DNA of 64,000 bases, from contig NZ_JARNTW010000003.1 of assembly GCF_029433105.1 (NCBI RefSeq), positions 62,001 through 126,000 of the forward strand, in the 5' to 3' direction. Below, one piece after another: positions 1 to 9,808 of the stretch (its first letter is position 1; each line of letters starts with the position of its first letter). The DNA comes from Runella sp. MFBS21 (GTDB lineage Bacteria > Bacteroidota > Bacteroidia > Cytophagales > Spirosomataceae). A program made the translations under genes and the position numbers. The notes beneath the pieces are model-generated. The model was not told the DNA's origin. It saw only the letters and a program-made list of their open reading frames with translations, and ran no database searches.

Positions 1-331
1 CCAAAAAAGCCCATTGCTTCTCAAATCGCTGTTTTCCGCAAGTATCACCACAATCCAACCTTGCGACAAAAAGGTACCCTTGCTGTCGAATCCAAATGAG
101 GCCATGATTAATAGCTTTACAAATCCCCTGATTAACAGTCAAGTACAAAAAATAAATGTCTCCTCGAAAATTTTTCGATTGTCGGACTAAAGCTTCATTT
201 ATCTTTTCATCACTCCCGTCATCTACCACTAGTACATCTACCTTCTCCGTATTTCCAATGCTCGCAATTGATTTTTGAAGGCCCTCTAAATCATTGAAAT
301 GTGGAAGTAAAATACAAATTTGGGGTTTCAT
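1..331 (-). CDS. Family 2 glycosyltransferase, N-terminal part (runs off the window)
   Basis: The reverse strand reads from an ATG at 331 and stays open to the window edge, giving about 110 residues. The start MKPQICILLPHFND, followed by a short alternating segment and VLVVDDGSDEK near residues 35-45, is the GT-A nucleotide-sugar fold opening with its DDGS motif. The later NQGICKAINHG and a LDCGD-type stretch match the 'N.G...A.N.G' and acidic metal-binding parts of GT2 enzymes. The likely role is transfer of a sugar from a nucleotide sugar to a cell-surface polysaccharide or lipid at the cytoplasmic membrane. The acceptor cannot be told because the C-terminal part is missing. It is divergent from lipB. 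Confidence 0.85.
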   Translation of the reverse strand, partial: MKPQICILLPHFNDLEGLQKSIASIGNTEKVDVLVVDDGSDEKINEALVRQSKNFRGDIYFLYLTVNQGICKAINHGLIWIRQQGYLFVARLDCGDTCGKQRFEKQWAFL

Positions 332-513
332 ATTTTTATTCAAATTTTAAGTATATAAAATCTAAAGATTTAGTATATAATTTTAAAACAGTTGATTATC
401 CTCAAGAAAATACAGCGTTGTTTTGCCTTAGATTTATTGCTTTTAGACGCTTAAATCTTAGAAAGGAACTTAATCCCCCAAATAATTGTGCAGAAGAATG
501 TAAGTCGAAAGCT

Positions 514-521
514 TACCTTTG
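514..521 (+). promoter_or_regulatory. Candidate -7 box upstream of lipB
   Basis: TACCTTTG fits the Bacteroidota -7 consensus TAnnTTTG and lies 20 bp before the lipB ATG. No well-spaced -33 TTTG is visible; the nearest TTG is at 486-488, which is rather far. The assignment is inference. Confidence 0.35.
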
Positions 522-541
522 CATTGTTTTTTTGAACTCCT

Positions 542-1258
542 ATGAACATACTTACCGCTCATAAAGTACATTTCGAAGATTTAGGATTGATTGATTACCA
601 GCAAGCTTGGGATTATCAAGAAAAACTATTGGCCGAAAATGTGGCGATTAAAAGCCAAAATCGTCAATTACCTCTTGACTCTCAAAAGAGTACGGCCAAT
701 TACCTACTTTTTTGTCAACACCCTCACGTCTATACTTTAGGCAAAAGTGGTCATCTCGAAAATCTGCTTTTGACCGAAACCCAACTCCAGGATGTAGGTG
801 CTACTTTCCACAAAATCAACCGAGGAGGAGATATTACTTATCATGGGCCGGGGCAATTGGTAGGCTATCCTATCTTAGATTTGGAACATTTTTTTACAGA
901 TATTCACCGCTACATGCGCACCTTGGAAGAGGCTATCATTTTGACTTGTGCCGACTACGGCCTCTCAGCAGGGCGTATTGAGGGACTCACGGGCGTTTGG
1001 CTCGATTTTGAAACCCAACAAAACCCCCGCAAAATATGTGCCTTGGGCGTAAAATGTAGCCGATGGATTACGATGCACGGATTTGCCTTTAATGTCAACA
1101 CTGATTTAGCTTATTTTGGGCATATTGTACCTTGCGGGATTTCAGACAAGGCCGTTACCTCCCTCCAACAAGAATTGGGGCGCGAACTGCCAATGGATGA
1201 AGTAGCCCAACAACTCAAAGGGCATCTCGCGAATTTGTTTGAGATGGAGTGGGCTTAA
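542..1258 (+). CDS. lipB: Lipoyl(octanoyl) transferase
   Basis: This 238-residue cytoplasmic enzyme moves octanoate from acyl carrier protein to the lipoyl domains of 2-oxoacid dehydrogenases and GcvH, the first committed step of endogenous lipoate synthesis. The family signature RGGDITYHGPGQLVGYP spans residues 94-110. The catalytic lysine is visible in ALGVKCSRW (K171), and the catalytic cysteine is in HIVPCGISDKAVTSL (C198). Length is normal for the family. A start at the ATG at 542 gives a complete N-terminal beta strand. LipA is not in the window. The gene stands alone between a divergent glycosyltransferase and recQ, which lies 80 bp downstream. Confidence 0.96.
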   Translation: MNILTAHKVHFEDLGLIDYQQAWDYQEKLLAENVAIKSQNRQLPLDSQKSTANYLLFCQHPHVYTLGKSGHLENLLLTETQLQDVGATFHKINRGGDITYHGPGQLVGYPILDLEHFFTDIHRYMRTLEEAIILTCADYGLSAGRIEGLTGVWLDFETQQNPRKICALGVKCSRWITMHGFAFNVNTDLAYFGHIVPCGISDKAVTSLQQELGRELPMDEVAQQLKGHLANLFEMEWA

Positions 1259-1308
1259 TATATTATTATTCTAATAATGTCATGGCCAATTGTTTCGCAG
1301 CACTATAC

Positions 1309-1316
1309 TAACTTTG
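1309..1316 (+). promoter_or_regulatory. Candidate -7 box upstream of recQ
   Basis: TAACTTTG matches TAnnTTTG and is preceded by ATTG at 1289-1292 at plausible spacing. It lies 22 bp before the recQ ATG. The basis is motif and position only. Confidence 0.4.
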
Positions 1317-1338
1317 CGCTCCATTTTGATACGCGTCC

Positions 1339-3240
1339 ATGATTCACGACATTCTCAAGAAATACTGGAATTACGATACTTTTCGGCCTTTACAACAAAA
1401 CATCATCGAAGCAGTGTTGGCGGGGCAAGATACTTTGGCTTTGCTGCCCACGGGAGGCGGAAAGTCGTTGTGCTTTCAGGTGCCGGCTTTGGCCCAGGAA
1501 GGCGTTTGCATCGTAGTAACGCCGCTCATTGCCCTCATGAAAGACCAAGTAGAGCAGCTCCGCCGCCGCCGAATCATGGCAGCCGCCATCTACTCTGGCA
1601 TGAATTGGCACGAAATCGACATCGTACTCGACAACTGCATCCACGGCACTACCAAGTTTTTGTATGTATCGCCCGAGCGGCTCCGCACCGATATTTTTTT
1701 GGCGAGGGTCAAACAAATGAAGGTCTGTCTTCTGGCCATCGACGAAGCCCACTGTATTTCGCAATGGGGCTATGATTTTCGTCCTGCTTACTTGCAGATT
1801 GCCGAGTTTCGAAAACTCATTCCCAACGTTCCCCTTATTGCCCTCACGGCTTCGGCCACCGAGCCAGTAAAGATGGATATATGTCAAAAGCTCGAAATGA
1901 GCCAACCCGCTATTTTTCAGGCTACTTTTGCGCGTTCTAACTTATCTTATTCTGCTTTTTTTGAAGAAAATAAAGAAGCACGGCTTCTCAAAATCCTCCA
2001 AAATGTGCCAGGCAGTGCCATTATCTATGTACGCAATCGCCGCCGTACCAAAGAAGTAGCCGATTGGCTCAATCGACAAGGCATTCGGTCGGAGTTTTAT
2101 CATGCTGGCCTTCCTACCAAACAGCGCAGCGATAAGCAAGAAGCTTGGATTCGCAACCGCGTGCGGGTGATGGTGGCTACGAATGCTTTTGGGATGGGTA
2201 TCGACAAACCCGACGTACGCGTAGTGATTCATATCGACCTCCCCGACAACCTCGAAGCTTACTATCAAGAAGCGGGCCGCGCAGGCCGCGACGGTCAAAA
2301 AGCCTATGCTGTTGCGCTCTATTCGTCCAAAGATTTGAATGAATTGATTCGGGCCGTTGATCAAAAATACCCACCCATCGAACTTGTCAGACGAGTATAC
2401 CAGGCATTAGCCAATTATTACCGAATTCCGGTCGGAGGAGGCGAATTTGAAAACTTCGATTTTGATTTACAAGATTTTACCGGAACATTTGGATTACCCA
2501 TTTCTGAAACACACTTTGCGCTAAAACTCCTTGAAGAAGAAGGATTTATCCAACTAAGCGAAGCCTACAACAGCAGTTCCAAAATCCACATCATCGTCGA
2601 TAATCGGGCGCTTTATGAGCTTCAACTCAAATACCCTCAGTACGATAGTTTTATCAAACTTCTGCTCCGAATGTACGGGGGTGAAGTATTTACGCAGTTT
2701 GTGTATATTTCCGAAACGGCCATCGGACAAAAACACTACAGCATGGAACCCGAAATAATTGCGCTCTTGCAAGGCTTGCACGACAAAGGGATTTTGGTGT
2801 ATGACAAACAACGCGACAAGCCACAGTTTTCGTTTACAACTCCTCGCTACGATGCCAACCAAATGCCTATCAATGCGTTGGCAATTGAAGAAAAACAAAA
2901 AACGGATTATAGTCGCATCGAAGCCGTCAGCAACTACGTGCAGCACACTACCCGCTGCCGTACACAATTGCTCCAACAGTACTTTGGGGAAGAGACCTCT
3001 CAAACCTGCGGTATCTGCGACAACTGCCTTGCCAAAAAGAAAAAAGGAATGCCTGCCCCCGAACACCAAAAGCTCCGCAGCGAAATCCTACGTCTTTTAG
3101 GGCTGAGTCCGCTTACTCCCCAACAACTCATTGCAACCTTTGGAATCAAAAACGAACAAAGCGCCATCGAAGCCATCAGGGAACTATTGGAAGATGAAGT
3201 CGTTATCTATGAAAAGGAAGGAACCTTGCGACTTAAATAA
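1339..3240 (+). CDS. recQ: ATP-dependent DNA helicase RecQ
   Basis: A 633-residue superfamily 2 3'-5' DNA helicase involved in recombination and replication-fork repair. Helicase motifs occur in order: Walker A TGGGKS at residues 38-43, DEAH at 135-138, TASAT at 170-174, and motif VI GRAGRDG at 313-319. The RQC zinc-binding cysteines follow late in the protein (one Cys, a spacer of about 16, then the cluster CGICDNC). A winged-helix segment closes the protein. No HRDC domain follows, so this is the shorter RecQ type. The ATG at 1339 puts MIHDILKKYWNYDTFRPLQ at the start, which is the normal RecQ N-terminus. It is followed 66 bp downstream by the Smr gene. Confidence 0.95.
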   Translation: MIHDILKKYWNYDTFRPLQQNIIEAVLAGQDTLALLPTGGGKSLCFQVPALAQEGVCIVVTPLIALMKDQVEQLRRRRIMAAAIYSGMNWHEIDIVLDNCIHGTTKFLYVSPERLRTDIFLARVKQMKVCLLAIDEAHCISQWGYDFRPAYLQIAEFRKLIPNVPLIALTASATEPVKMDICQKLEMSQPAIFQATFARSNLSYSAFFEENKEARLLKILQNVPGSAIIYVRNRRRTKEVADWLNRQGIRSEFYHAGLPTKQRSDKQEAWIRNRVRVMVATNAFGMGIDKPDVRVVIHIDLPDNLEAYYQEAGRAGRDGQKAYAVALYSSKDLNELIRAVDQKYPPIELVRRVYQALANYYRIPVGGGEFENFDFDLQDFTGTFGLPISETHFALKLLEEEGFIQLSEAYNSSSKIHIIVDNRALYELQLKYPQYDSFIKLLLRMYGGEVFTQFVYISETAIGQKHYSMEPEIIALLQGLHDKGILVYDKQRDKPQFSFTTPRYDANQMPINALAIEEKQKTDYSRIEAVSNYVQHTTRCRTQLLQQYFGEETSQTCGICDNCLAKKKKGMPAPEHQKLRSEILRLLGLSPLTPQQLIATFGIKNEQSAIEAIRELLEDEVVIYEKEGTLRLK

Positions 3241-3306
3241 AGACACTCAACGCCCCAATTTTCAAATTTGCACATTTTCAAATTTATTTAATTCTACACG
3301 TCACTC

Positions 3307-4278
3307 ATGAATATAGGAGATAAAGTCAGATTGGTTCATTCGAAAGAAGAAGGAATTATCACTCGTTTTTTACAAAACGATGTGGTTGAGATTGAAATTG
3401 AAGAAGGTTTCCGTTTGCCAGTCCTCAAAAGAGAGCTTGCGGTGGTGTCGTCGGTAGAAGGACAATTTTTTCGCGGACAAAAAGGCAGTCAAACTGCCGA
3501 AAAGTCAGCCGAAAGCAGACCCAGCGGTATCCGCGCCGAAAAAGGCATTTTTATGGCTTTTATTCCGCTCAACGACCGCGAAATCGCCCTGCATCTTGTC
3601 AACAACACCGACTGGGATTTGCCGTATGCACTCACGCAGCCTAGCGAACGTCATCAGCGTGGTCTATCGGGTGGGGTACTCAAGGCCAAAAGCAGCGTAA
3701 AAGTCCAAGACTTACTTATCAAGGATTTTGACGATTGGGGCACGTTTGTGTTCAACTGCCTGTATTATACGGTAGGGTTTTCGCCCGAACGCGCCCCGCT
3801 CAACAAACGTGTGAAATTCAGAGCCAATACTTTTTTCAAAAACAAACGTAAAGCCCCGTTGCACGACAAAGACGCCTACTTGTATCAGCTCGATGCCGAC
3901 GAAAAAATCGAACAGCCCGTCAATGCCCAAACATTGAAAGAAAAGATGTTTGAAAAAAACGAACCAGAGCCAGCTATACCTGTGAAAGTAGAGCGCCCTG
4001 CGGCGGTGATAGACTTACACATCGAAAAGCTCACCCGTGATTTTTTGGCGCTAAACAACGCTCAAATGATTGATATTCAACTCAAAACATTTGAACAGCA
4101 ACTCGAAAAAGCCATTGCCAGCGGCATGGACGAGATTACGTTTATCCACGGCGTAGGCAACGGCGTATTGCGAACCGAAATCCATCGCCGACTTGGCAAG
4201 CACAAAAACGTACAGTTTTATCAAGACGCTCAAAAAGAGAAATTTGGCTACGGCGCTACCAAAGTCAAAATCAAGTGA
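3307..4278 (+). CDS. DUF2027 and Smr domain protein
   Basis: 323 residues. Residues 1-50 form a small beta-rich DUF2027 segment (MNIGDKVRLV...). A central beta domain covers roughly 80-200, then comes a charged linker. The C-terminus from about 233 is an Smr domain, with VIDLHIEKL near 234-242 and HGVGNGVLR at 281-289. Smr domains, known from MutS2, nick or bind branched DNA and in some proteins act on RNA at stalled ribosomes. This combination without MutS2 is typical of Bacteroidota. The function of the full protein is not established. The neighbouring recQ makes a DNA-repair link tempting, but that is inference. Confidence 0.85.
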   Translation: MNIGDKVRLVHSKEEGIITRFLQNDVVEIEIEEGFRLPVLKRELAVVSSVEGQFFRGQKGSQTAEKSAESRPSGIRAEKGIFMAFIPLNDREIALHLVNNTDWDLPYALTQPSERHQRGLSGGVLKAKSSVKVQDLLIKDFDDWGTFVFNCLYYTVGFSPERAPLNKRVKFRANTFFKNKRKAPLHDKDAYLYQLDADEKIEQPVNAQTLKEKMFEKNEPEPAIPVKVERPAAVIDLHIEKLTRDFLALNNAQMIDIQLKTFEQQLEKAIASGMDEITFIHGVGNGVLRTEIHRRLGKHKNVQFYQDAQKEKFGYGATKVKIK

Positions 4279-4301
4279 GAGCAGTTTTTTTTTACATCAA
4301 T

Positions 4302-4334
4302 AGACATTCTAAGTGAAGGGAACTTGGAATGTCT
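4302..4334. terminator. Hairpin between convergent genes
   Basis: Arms AGACATTCTAAGT (4302-4314) and ACTTGGAATGTCT (4322-4334) pair over 13 bp with one G-T wobble. The hairpin sits between the stop codons of the Smr gene and the convergent small exported protein, so it may terminate both. It belongs to a hairpin family seen again at 30761 and 36944. Confidence 0.6.
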
Positions 4335-4654
4335 CATTTCCCCAACAGCACCGCAATAAGCTGCTTCTTCTGGCGCAACGCTTCTATTTCTTTCTGTTCA
4401 TTCAAGAGTTTTGCTAAAGTAGCTGTCAGCCGTTTTTTCACGCTGCGGCGTTTGATATTGAGCAGTTTGGGCACGGCTTCTTCATATACCAAAACGTGTT
4501 TTTCATTGTAAAATCTGACAAAAGTAGTATCACGTGCGGCGGGGCTTGATTCTGTAGTCCAAAATCCCCGAGTTGGGTAGGTATGTACACGAGTGTGTTG
4601 TCCGTATACATTACCTAGCCCTACAATAAACATCACAAAAAATAGAGTTTTCAT
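4334..4654 (-). CDS. Small exported protein of unknown function
   Basis: 106 residues. The start MKTLFFVMFIVGLGNVYGQ is a clear signal peptide with likely cleavage after VYG or YGQ. The mature part is about 87 residues, basic, with a helical lysine/arginine and leucine-rich C-terminal half (residues 65-106) that could form a coiled coil or an amphipathic helix. I recognise no domain. It is convergent with the Smr gene and divergent from dnaK. Confidence 0.7.
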   Translation of the reverse strand: MKTLFFVMFIVGLGNVYGQHTRVHTYPTRGFWTTESSPAARDTTFVRFYNEKHVLVYEEAVPKLLNIKRRSVKKRLTATLAKLLNEQKEIEALRQKKQLIAVLLGK

Positions 4655-4893
4655 GGTTGAAAAAGGGTAAAGTCTAACTTCTATGATGTGTTAGTCGCTT
4701 TTTGACCGCCTTATGGAAACAGTGATTCGGCATTTTTTTAAAAAAACCATCAAAACTTCATTCTGCCAAATTGTCATTTTTAAGGACAGTTTTTAGAGCT
4801 GGCACGTTCGTTGTGTAAAAACAACACGTACAGATTGAGCAAACAACCAAATCACTCAATCATTTATCATTCAATTAATAATTTAAGAAAGAC

Positions 4894-6810
4894 ATGGGAA
4901 AAATAATTGGAATTGACTTAGGTACTACCAACTCGTGCGTGGCTGTTATGGAAGGTAACGAACCCGTCGTAATCGCCAACAGCGAGGGCGCGCGTACCAC
5001 CCCCTCTGTAGTGGCGTTTATGGACAATGGTAACGGCGAGCGCAAAGTAGGTGCTCCTGCTAAGCGTCAGGCCATTACCAACCCCTCTAATACTATATCA
5101 TCGATTAAGCGTTTTATGGGAAAACGCTTCACCGAAGTAGGCAGCGAAATCAAAACCGTGGCTTACAACGTAGAACAAGGCCCTAACAACACCCCACGCG
5201 TTCGTATAGGTGACCAACTCTATACTCCCCAACAAATCTCGGCGCACATTTTGACCAAAATGAAGCAAACTGCCGAAGATTATTTGGGACAAACCGTAAC
5301 AGAAGCCGTTATCACGGTTCCCGCTTACTTCAACGACGCTGAGCGCCAAGCCACCAAAGAAGCGGGTATCATCGCGGGTCTTGACGTAAAACGTATCATC
5401 AATGAGCCTACTGCCGCTGCCTTGGCATATGGTCTCGACAAACAAGGTAAAGACGTAAAAATCGCCGTTTTTGACTTAGGTGGTGGTACTTTCGACGTAT
5501 CTATCCTTGAATTGGGCGACGGCGTATTTGAAGTAAAATCGACCGACGGTGACACACACCTTGGTGGTGATGACTTCGACCAGGTGATTATCGACTGGCT
5601 TGCCGATGAGTTCAAAAAAGACGAAGGCATCGACTTGCGTCAGGATGCAATGGCACTCCAACGCTTGAAAGAAGCTGCCGAAAAAGCTAAAATCGAGCTT
5701 TCTAGCTCTTCACAATCAGAAATCAACTTGCCATATATCTTCCCCGTCAACGGTATTCCAAAACACTTGGTACGCTCGTTGAGCAAAGCGAAGTTTGAGC
5801 AATTGGCCGACCGCCTGTTCCAACGCATGATGGAGCCTTGCAAACGCGCCATGACCAACTCTGGTCTACGTATTTCGGATATCGACGAAGTGATTCTGGT
5901 GGGTGGTTCGACTCGTATCCCACGTGTACAAGAAGAAGTGGAGAAATTCTTCAACCGCAAGCCTTCTAAGAGTGTTAACCCTGACGAAGCGGTGGCTATC
6001 GGGGCAGCTATCCAAGGAGGTGTATTGACAGGTGAAGTAAAAGACGTACTCTTGCTCGACGTGATTCCGTTGTCGTTGGGTATCGAAACCCTCGGTGGCG
6101 TGTTTACCAAACTCATCGAAGCCAACACTACCATTCCTACCAAAAAATCAGAGACTTTCTCAACTGCCTCTGACAATCAACCTTCGGTAGAATTGCACGT
6201 ATTGCAAGGCGAACGCCCAATGGCTACTCAAAACCGTACCCTTGGTCGTTTCCACCTCGACGGTATTCCACCAGCCCCACGCGGTATTCCACAAATCGAA
6301 GTAACTTTTGACGTGGATGCCAACGGTATCTTGAACGTAACCGCTAAAGATAAAGGCACTGGCAAAGAGCAAAAAATCCGCATCGAAGCCTCTAGCGGAT
6401 TGTCAGATGCCGAAATCCAACGGATGCGCGAAGAAGCCAAAGCCAACGAAGCTGCTGACAAAGCCGCTCGTGAGGAAATCGAAAAAGTAAATGCGGCTGA
6501 CTCGATGATTTTCAGCACCGAAAAACAACTCAAAGAGTACGGTGACAAACTCTCGGCAGGCAGCAAATCAAGCATCGAAGGAGCTTTGGAAGAGTTGCGC
6601 ACCGCACATAGCAGCCGCAACGTAGCCGCTATCGACGCCGCCATGAACAAAATCACCGAAGCATGGAACGCCGCTTCACAAGAAATCTACGCTGCCGGCC
6701 CTGACGCCGCTGCTGCTGGTGGTGCCCAAGACCCCAACGCAGGCCAAGGCCAAGCCAAATCAGGCGCGAGCAACGAAGGTGAGTTTGTGAATTTTGAAGA
6801 AGTGAAGTAA
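4894..6810 (+). CDS. dnaK: Molecular chaperone DnaK (Hsp70)
   Basis: 638 residues. This is the ATP-driven chaperone that binds exposed hydrophobic segments of client proteins in the cytoplasm with DnaJ and GrpE. The nucleotide-binding domain begins [16 protein letters not shown]. It carries phosphate-2 and adenosine motifs ([23 protein letters not shown]), the linker [19 protein letters not shown], and a full substrate-binding domain. The C-terminus is an alanine/glycine-rich lid tail ending in [11 protein letters not shown]. Length is normal. No grpE or dnaJ is adjacent, so the gene is a solitary unit with its own terminator. No CIRCE operator was seen in the 239 bp upstream. Confidence 0.97.
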   Translation: MGKIIGIDLGTTNSCVAVMEGNEPVVIANSEGARTTPSVVAFMDNGNGERKVGAPAKRQAITNPSNTISSIKRFMGKRFTEVGSEIKTVAYNVEQGPNNTPRVRIGDQLYTPQQISAHILTKMKQTAEDYLGQTVTEAVITVPAYFNDAERQATKEAGIIAGLDVKRIINEPTAAALAYGLDKQGKDVKIAVFDLGGGTFDVSILELGDGVFEVKSTDGDTHLGGDDFDQVIIDWLADEFKKDEGIDLRQDAMALQRLKEAAEKAKIELSSSSQSEINLPYIFPVNGIPKHLVRSLSKAKFEQLADRLFQRMMEPCKRAMTNSGLRISDIDEVILVGGSTRIPRVQEEVEKFFNRKPSKSVNPDEAVAIGAAIQGGVLTGEVKDVLLLDVIPLSLGIETLGGVFTKLIEANTTIPTKKSETFSTASDNQPSVELHVLQGERPMATQNRTLGRFHLDGIPPAPRGIPQIEVTFDVDANGILNVTAKDKGTGKEQKIRIEASSGLSDAEIQRMREEAKANEAADKAAREEIEKVNAADSMIFSTEKQLKEYGDKLSAGSKSSIEGALEELRTAHSSRNVAAIDAAMNKITEAWNAASQEIYAAGPDAAAAGGAQDPNAGQGQAKSGASNEGEFVNFEEVK

Positions 6811-6834
6811 CTCTTAGGAGTCTCATCTATAAGT

Positions 6835-6865
6835 AAAAGTCCCGACGCATGTCGGGACTTTTTTT
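6835..6865 (+). terminator. Intrinsic terminator of dnaK
   Basis: AAAAGTCCCGAC and GTCGGGACTTTT are 12-bp arms around a GCAT loop, and the right arm runs into a T-tract. It lies 25 bp after the dnaK stop. The GTCCCGAC core recurs in the dispersed repeat elements at 15.7 and 18.4 kb. Confidence 0.9.
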
Positions 6866-7087
6866 GTGGCTAAAATCAGGTTTTGACCACTTGATAACTT
6901 TTTTATATATAAAATATCATATACTTATAAACCTATTCATTTAAGTAATAAAAAATTTCTTCATTTTTGGTACATCTCTACCATGATGACTTTAATTGTT
7001 GGCTAATTTTAGCTATTTTGTGGCCTTTTTATACAAACCTGCATCAACCTCTAACTTAATATAACTTAAAAAATACATTTTAAATTT

Positions 7088-8797
7088 ATGTTTACTCGTA
7101 TCGTATACTTCATTTGCATTGGGTTTATATCTTCCATTTTTCAACTTCGAGCACAGAAAAAGTACCCAGCATTGGCATCATTTAAAATAATTAAACCTGT
7201 ATTAGAAGGAGTAACTTTTTATGAAAAAGCGGGTAAACTTGGGGTGGTGGATACAACAGGTAAAGTAATCACCCCTCCAATCTATACCAACGCACTTTAT
7301 TTTAATTCGGGCTTAGCAGCTGTAACCAAGGATGGAAAAGTTGGCTTCATTAATAAATCTGGATATGAAGTTATTGCTCCTCAATTTGAGGCGGCTCAAA
7401 ATTTTTGGGAAGGTCTTGCTGTAGTTAAAATTGGCAACAAGTTTGGTTATATTAATACACAGGGAAAGGTTATTATTAAACCTATTTTTGAAAGTGCCTA
7501 TTTTTTTTCAGAGAAATTAGCCGCAGTACAAAAAGACTCCAAATGGGGATATATTGATCAACAGGCACAAAATATAATTCCTTCAATTTATACAGCTGCT
7601 ACTTGCTTTGAAGAGGGGTGGACTTGGGTAAAAGATAATAATTATCATTGGGGAGCAATAGAAAAAGACGGTAGCACAATTGGCAATTTTGATAACACTG
7701 ATGAAATCGTTAGTAGTTCGATGTGTGGAGTCCGACACCAGCGATTTAAATTAAAAAATCAGTTACTTAACTCAAATGGGCAAATAGAAACTCTAGATTT
7801 GATAGACACATCAATTCCTCCTTCTGTATCAGAAATATCCAATAATATCAGTCAGATAGTAGCTGAAACTCAAAATGGGAAGGAGGGAGTTGTAAAAATA
7901 ACTACTGGGCCTAATTCAGCAGTCGTAAAAAAGGTTATCATACCATACAAATATAGTAGAGTTAATATTATTGATGGGCAAAATCTTGTATTAGTTGAAT
8001 TAGATAAAAAATTCGGCATTTTCGACAAAAATGGAGTAGAAATATTACCTGTTTCTTTAGAAAGCTTACCTATTATAGATAAAATTATTATAGGAAAAAT
8101 AGGAGGGAAAAGCTTGTTTTTCAACTTACAAGGAAAAAGAATAAATAATAACGAATATGATTTTGTTGGGCATTTTTTAGATGGGTTAAGTGAAGTAAGT
8201 TTGAATGGCAAATGGGGTTTTGTAGATACGCTAGGAAAAGAAATAATTCCTGTGATACATGACAAAAATTTTTTTTACAGTAAATTCCCGAGTCTTATAA
8301 AAGCCAAGAAAAACAATAAAGTTGGTTACTATGACTTAAAAGGAAACCTTGTTATACCCTTTAATTATGGATTATACTCTAAAGATTTTTCTGAAGGGCT
8401 AGCTTCTGTAGAAAACAGTGACGGATTATATGGATACATAAATGAGAAAGGTGAAACAATTATTCCTTTTAAGTATTCGAGCGGTGAAAAATTTGAACAA
8501 GGCAGAGCGATAGTCTATGATACTGAAGCGGATTATAACAAAGTAATTGATAAAACAGGTAAGCATATTACTAATGTTAAATATGAAGAAATAAGAAAAA
8601 TTTATGATTGGGGAATGTTAGCCGTAAAAGTAAATGGAAAATGGGGATTCATCGATAGGCAAGGAAAATTATTAATTGTCCCTAAATTTGATAGCGTTGA
8701 TGATTTCTTCCAAGGAAAAGCAGAAGTAGAAATAGGAGGGAAGAAAATTTTTATATCAAAGTGGGGAAACATCTTAAAAGGATGTCAATCAAATTAG
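7088..8797 (+). CDS. Exported WG-repeat protein
   Basis: 569 residues with an N-terminal hydrophobic signal (MFTRIVYFICIGFISSIFQL). About ten WG repeats follow, each around 45-50 residues with the pattern 'G.W/FGyIN..GK.IIp..Yd....F..GlA.V', for example KVGFINKSG, KFGYINTQGKVIIKP, KWGYIDQQ, KWGFVDTLGK and KWGFIDRQGKL. Such repeats probably form a beta-propeller or solenoid used for binding. No enzymatic domain is visible. The coding sequence is AT-richer than dnaK. No operon partner is apparent. Confidence 0.85.
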   Translation: MFTRIVYFICIGFISSIFQLRAQKKYPALASFKIIKPVLEGVTFYEKAGKLGVVDTTGKVITPPIYTNALYFNSGLAAVTKDGKVGFINKSGYEVIAPQFEAAQNFWEGLAVVKIGNKFGYINTQGKVIIKPIFESAYFFSEKLAAVQKDSKWGYIDQQAQNIIPSIYTAATCFEEGWTWVKDNNYHWGAIEKDGSTIGNFDNTDEIVSSSMCGVRHQRFKLKNQLLNSNGQIETLDLIDTSIPPSVSEISNNISQIVAETQNGKEGVVKITTGPNSAVVKKVIIPYKYSRVNIIDGQNLVLVELDKKFGIFDKNGVEILPVSLESLPIIDKIIIGKIGGKSLFFNLQGKRINNNEYDFVGHFLDGLSEVSLNGKWGFVDTLGKEIIPVIHDKNFFYSKFPSLIKAKKNNKVGYYDLKGNLVIPFNYGLYSKDFSEGLASVENSDGLYGYINEKGETIIPFKYSSGEKFEQGRAIVYDTEADYNKVIDKTGKHITNVKYEEIRKIYDWGMLAVKVNGKWGFIDRQGKLLIVPKFDSVDDFFQGKAEVEIGGKKIFISKWGNILKGCQSN

Positions 8798-9073
8798 GGC
8801 TTTCAAGTTTGATTATATAGCTTGAATAGCTAGATCAGAGCTTTTTCTTAAAAAGAATAAAGTCCTTGTCGCCTAAGATAACATGAGCCTTGCTAGGAAT
8901 TACTATGGTCCAAACCTAGATTTTGTTACTCCTTTAATGACTTCAATAATATACCACCTTAAACCTAATGCCAAAATCTTGATTTATAGGAATTTAATCT
9001 TCATAAGAAGTCATATTTAGTCAAGTCTAGGGTATTATAAATTAGAGAACTTAACTTAAAAAAATCTGCAAAT

Positions 9074-9583
9074 ATGTCATTTTGGAAAAACCTCTTTGGG
9101 GGAGGTGATAAAAACCCGCTTTCGCCATTAACAAGTCAGCTTGATGCGTTAGGCAACAAACAGACAATCATGCCAGTCGAAATGTTTCAATTGGCTAACA
9201 GCTTTGTTGAATACCCTGACAATCAGGCTGTGATTGACACATTGGTTAACGAAAAGTATGCCAATCACAAAAGCCTTTATGTACGGCGTGTGGTTATCAT
9301 TGCACTCAGAAGAAAGCAAATTTTTGACGTGCCAAAAGTCAATCAGATGATGTATGAGAAATTAAGTGACCCCGTAGGCTGGGTAGCCTACGACGCTGCT
9401 TGGTTCTTCAAAGAAGCCAAAGTCTATGATGAAAAAATTATCAAAAAATTAACTGAATTGGCAAGCGACAAAGTAGGGCTTTCAGCCGATGAGTTAAAAA
9501 AGATTTCTGATGATAATCTATCAGATGCCCAAGTCAGGGCGCAAATAGAAGCCGCAGAAGCTTTGCAAGCTATTCAGGTTTAG
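9074..9583 (+). CDS. Helical-repeat (HEAT-like) protein of unknown function
   Basis: 169 residues, soluble, with no signal peptide. The start MSFWKNLFGGGDKNPLSP is amphipathic and could be a membrane-surface anchor. The rest is predicted mostly helical, with repeated helices containing VRRVVIIALRR and AYDAAWFF and ending in RAQIEAAEALQAIQV. These resemble HEAT-repeat units, so a binding or scaffold role is possible. I do not recognise a named family. The gene borders the decayed nuclease at 9809. Confidence 0.6.
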   Translation: MSFWKNLFGGGDKNPLSPLTSQLDALGNKQTIMPVEMFQLANSFVEYPDNQAVIDTLVNEKYANHKSLYVRRVVIIALRRKQIFDVPKVNQMMYEKLSDPVGWVAYDAAWFFKEAKVYDEKIIKKLTELASDKVGLSADELKKISDDNLSDAQVRAQIEAAEALQAIQV

Positions 9584-9808
9584 CCCGCATCGTGTGGGAG
9601 GGTTTCTGAAGACAAATTATTCACCTAAGTTCTAGTCTAGCAGGCGGGGAAAAGATTCAAGCACGTCAGTTTAGCAGCTTGTGCTAATTCGAGGTCTATA
9701 AAACCATAGCCTCGTGTCTCACCGGCCACTATGTTCAAGTTTTTGCTTTCAAAAATACCGACTCTATGTGGTTTTGCTATATGAAGCAACACAAAAGCCA
9801 ATCAATAA
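9584..9808. other. Non-coding stretch with no recognisable content
   Basis: No open frame, hairpin with a T-tract or RNA gene was recognised here. It leads into the pseudogene at 9809, and its 3' end may contain further decayed sequence. Confidence 0.4.

Noticed and set aside
301-564. An 87-codon open frame on the plus strand before lipB
   Set aside because: It lies partly over the glycosyltransferase gene start and the lipB promoter, has no family-like motif and overlaps lipB out of frame.
4655-4893. CIRCE or HrcA operator before dnaK
   Set aside because: No TTAGCACTC-N9-GAGTGCTAA or near match is present.
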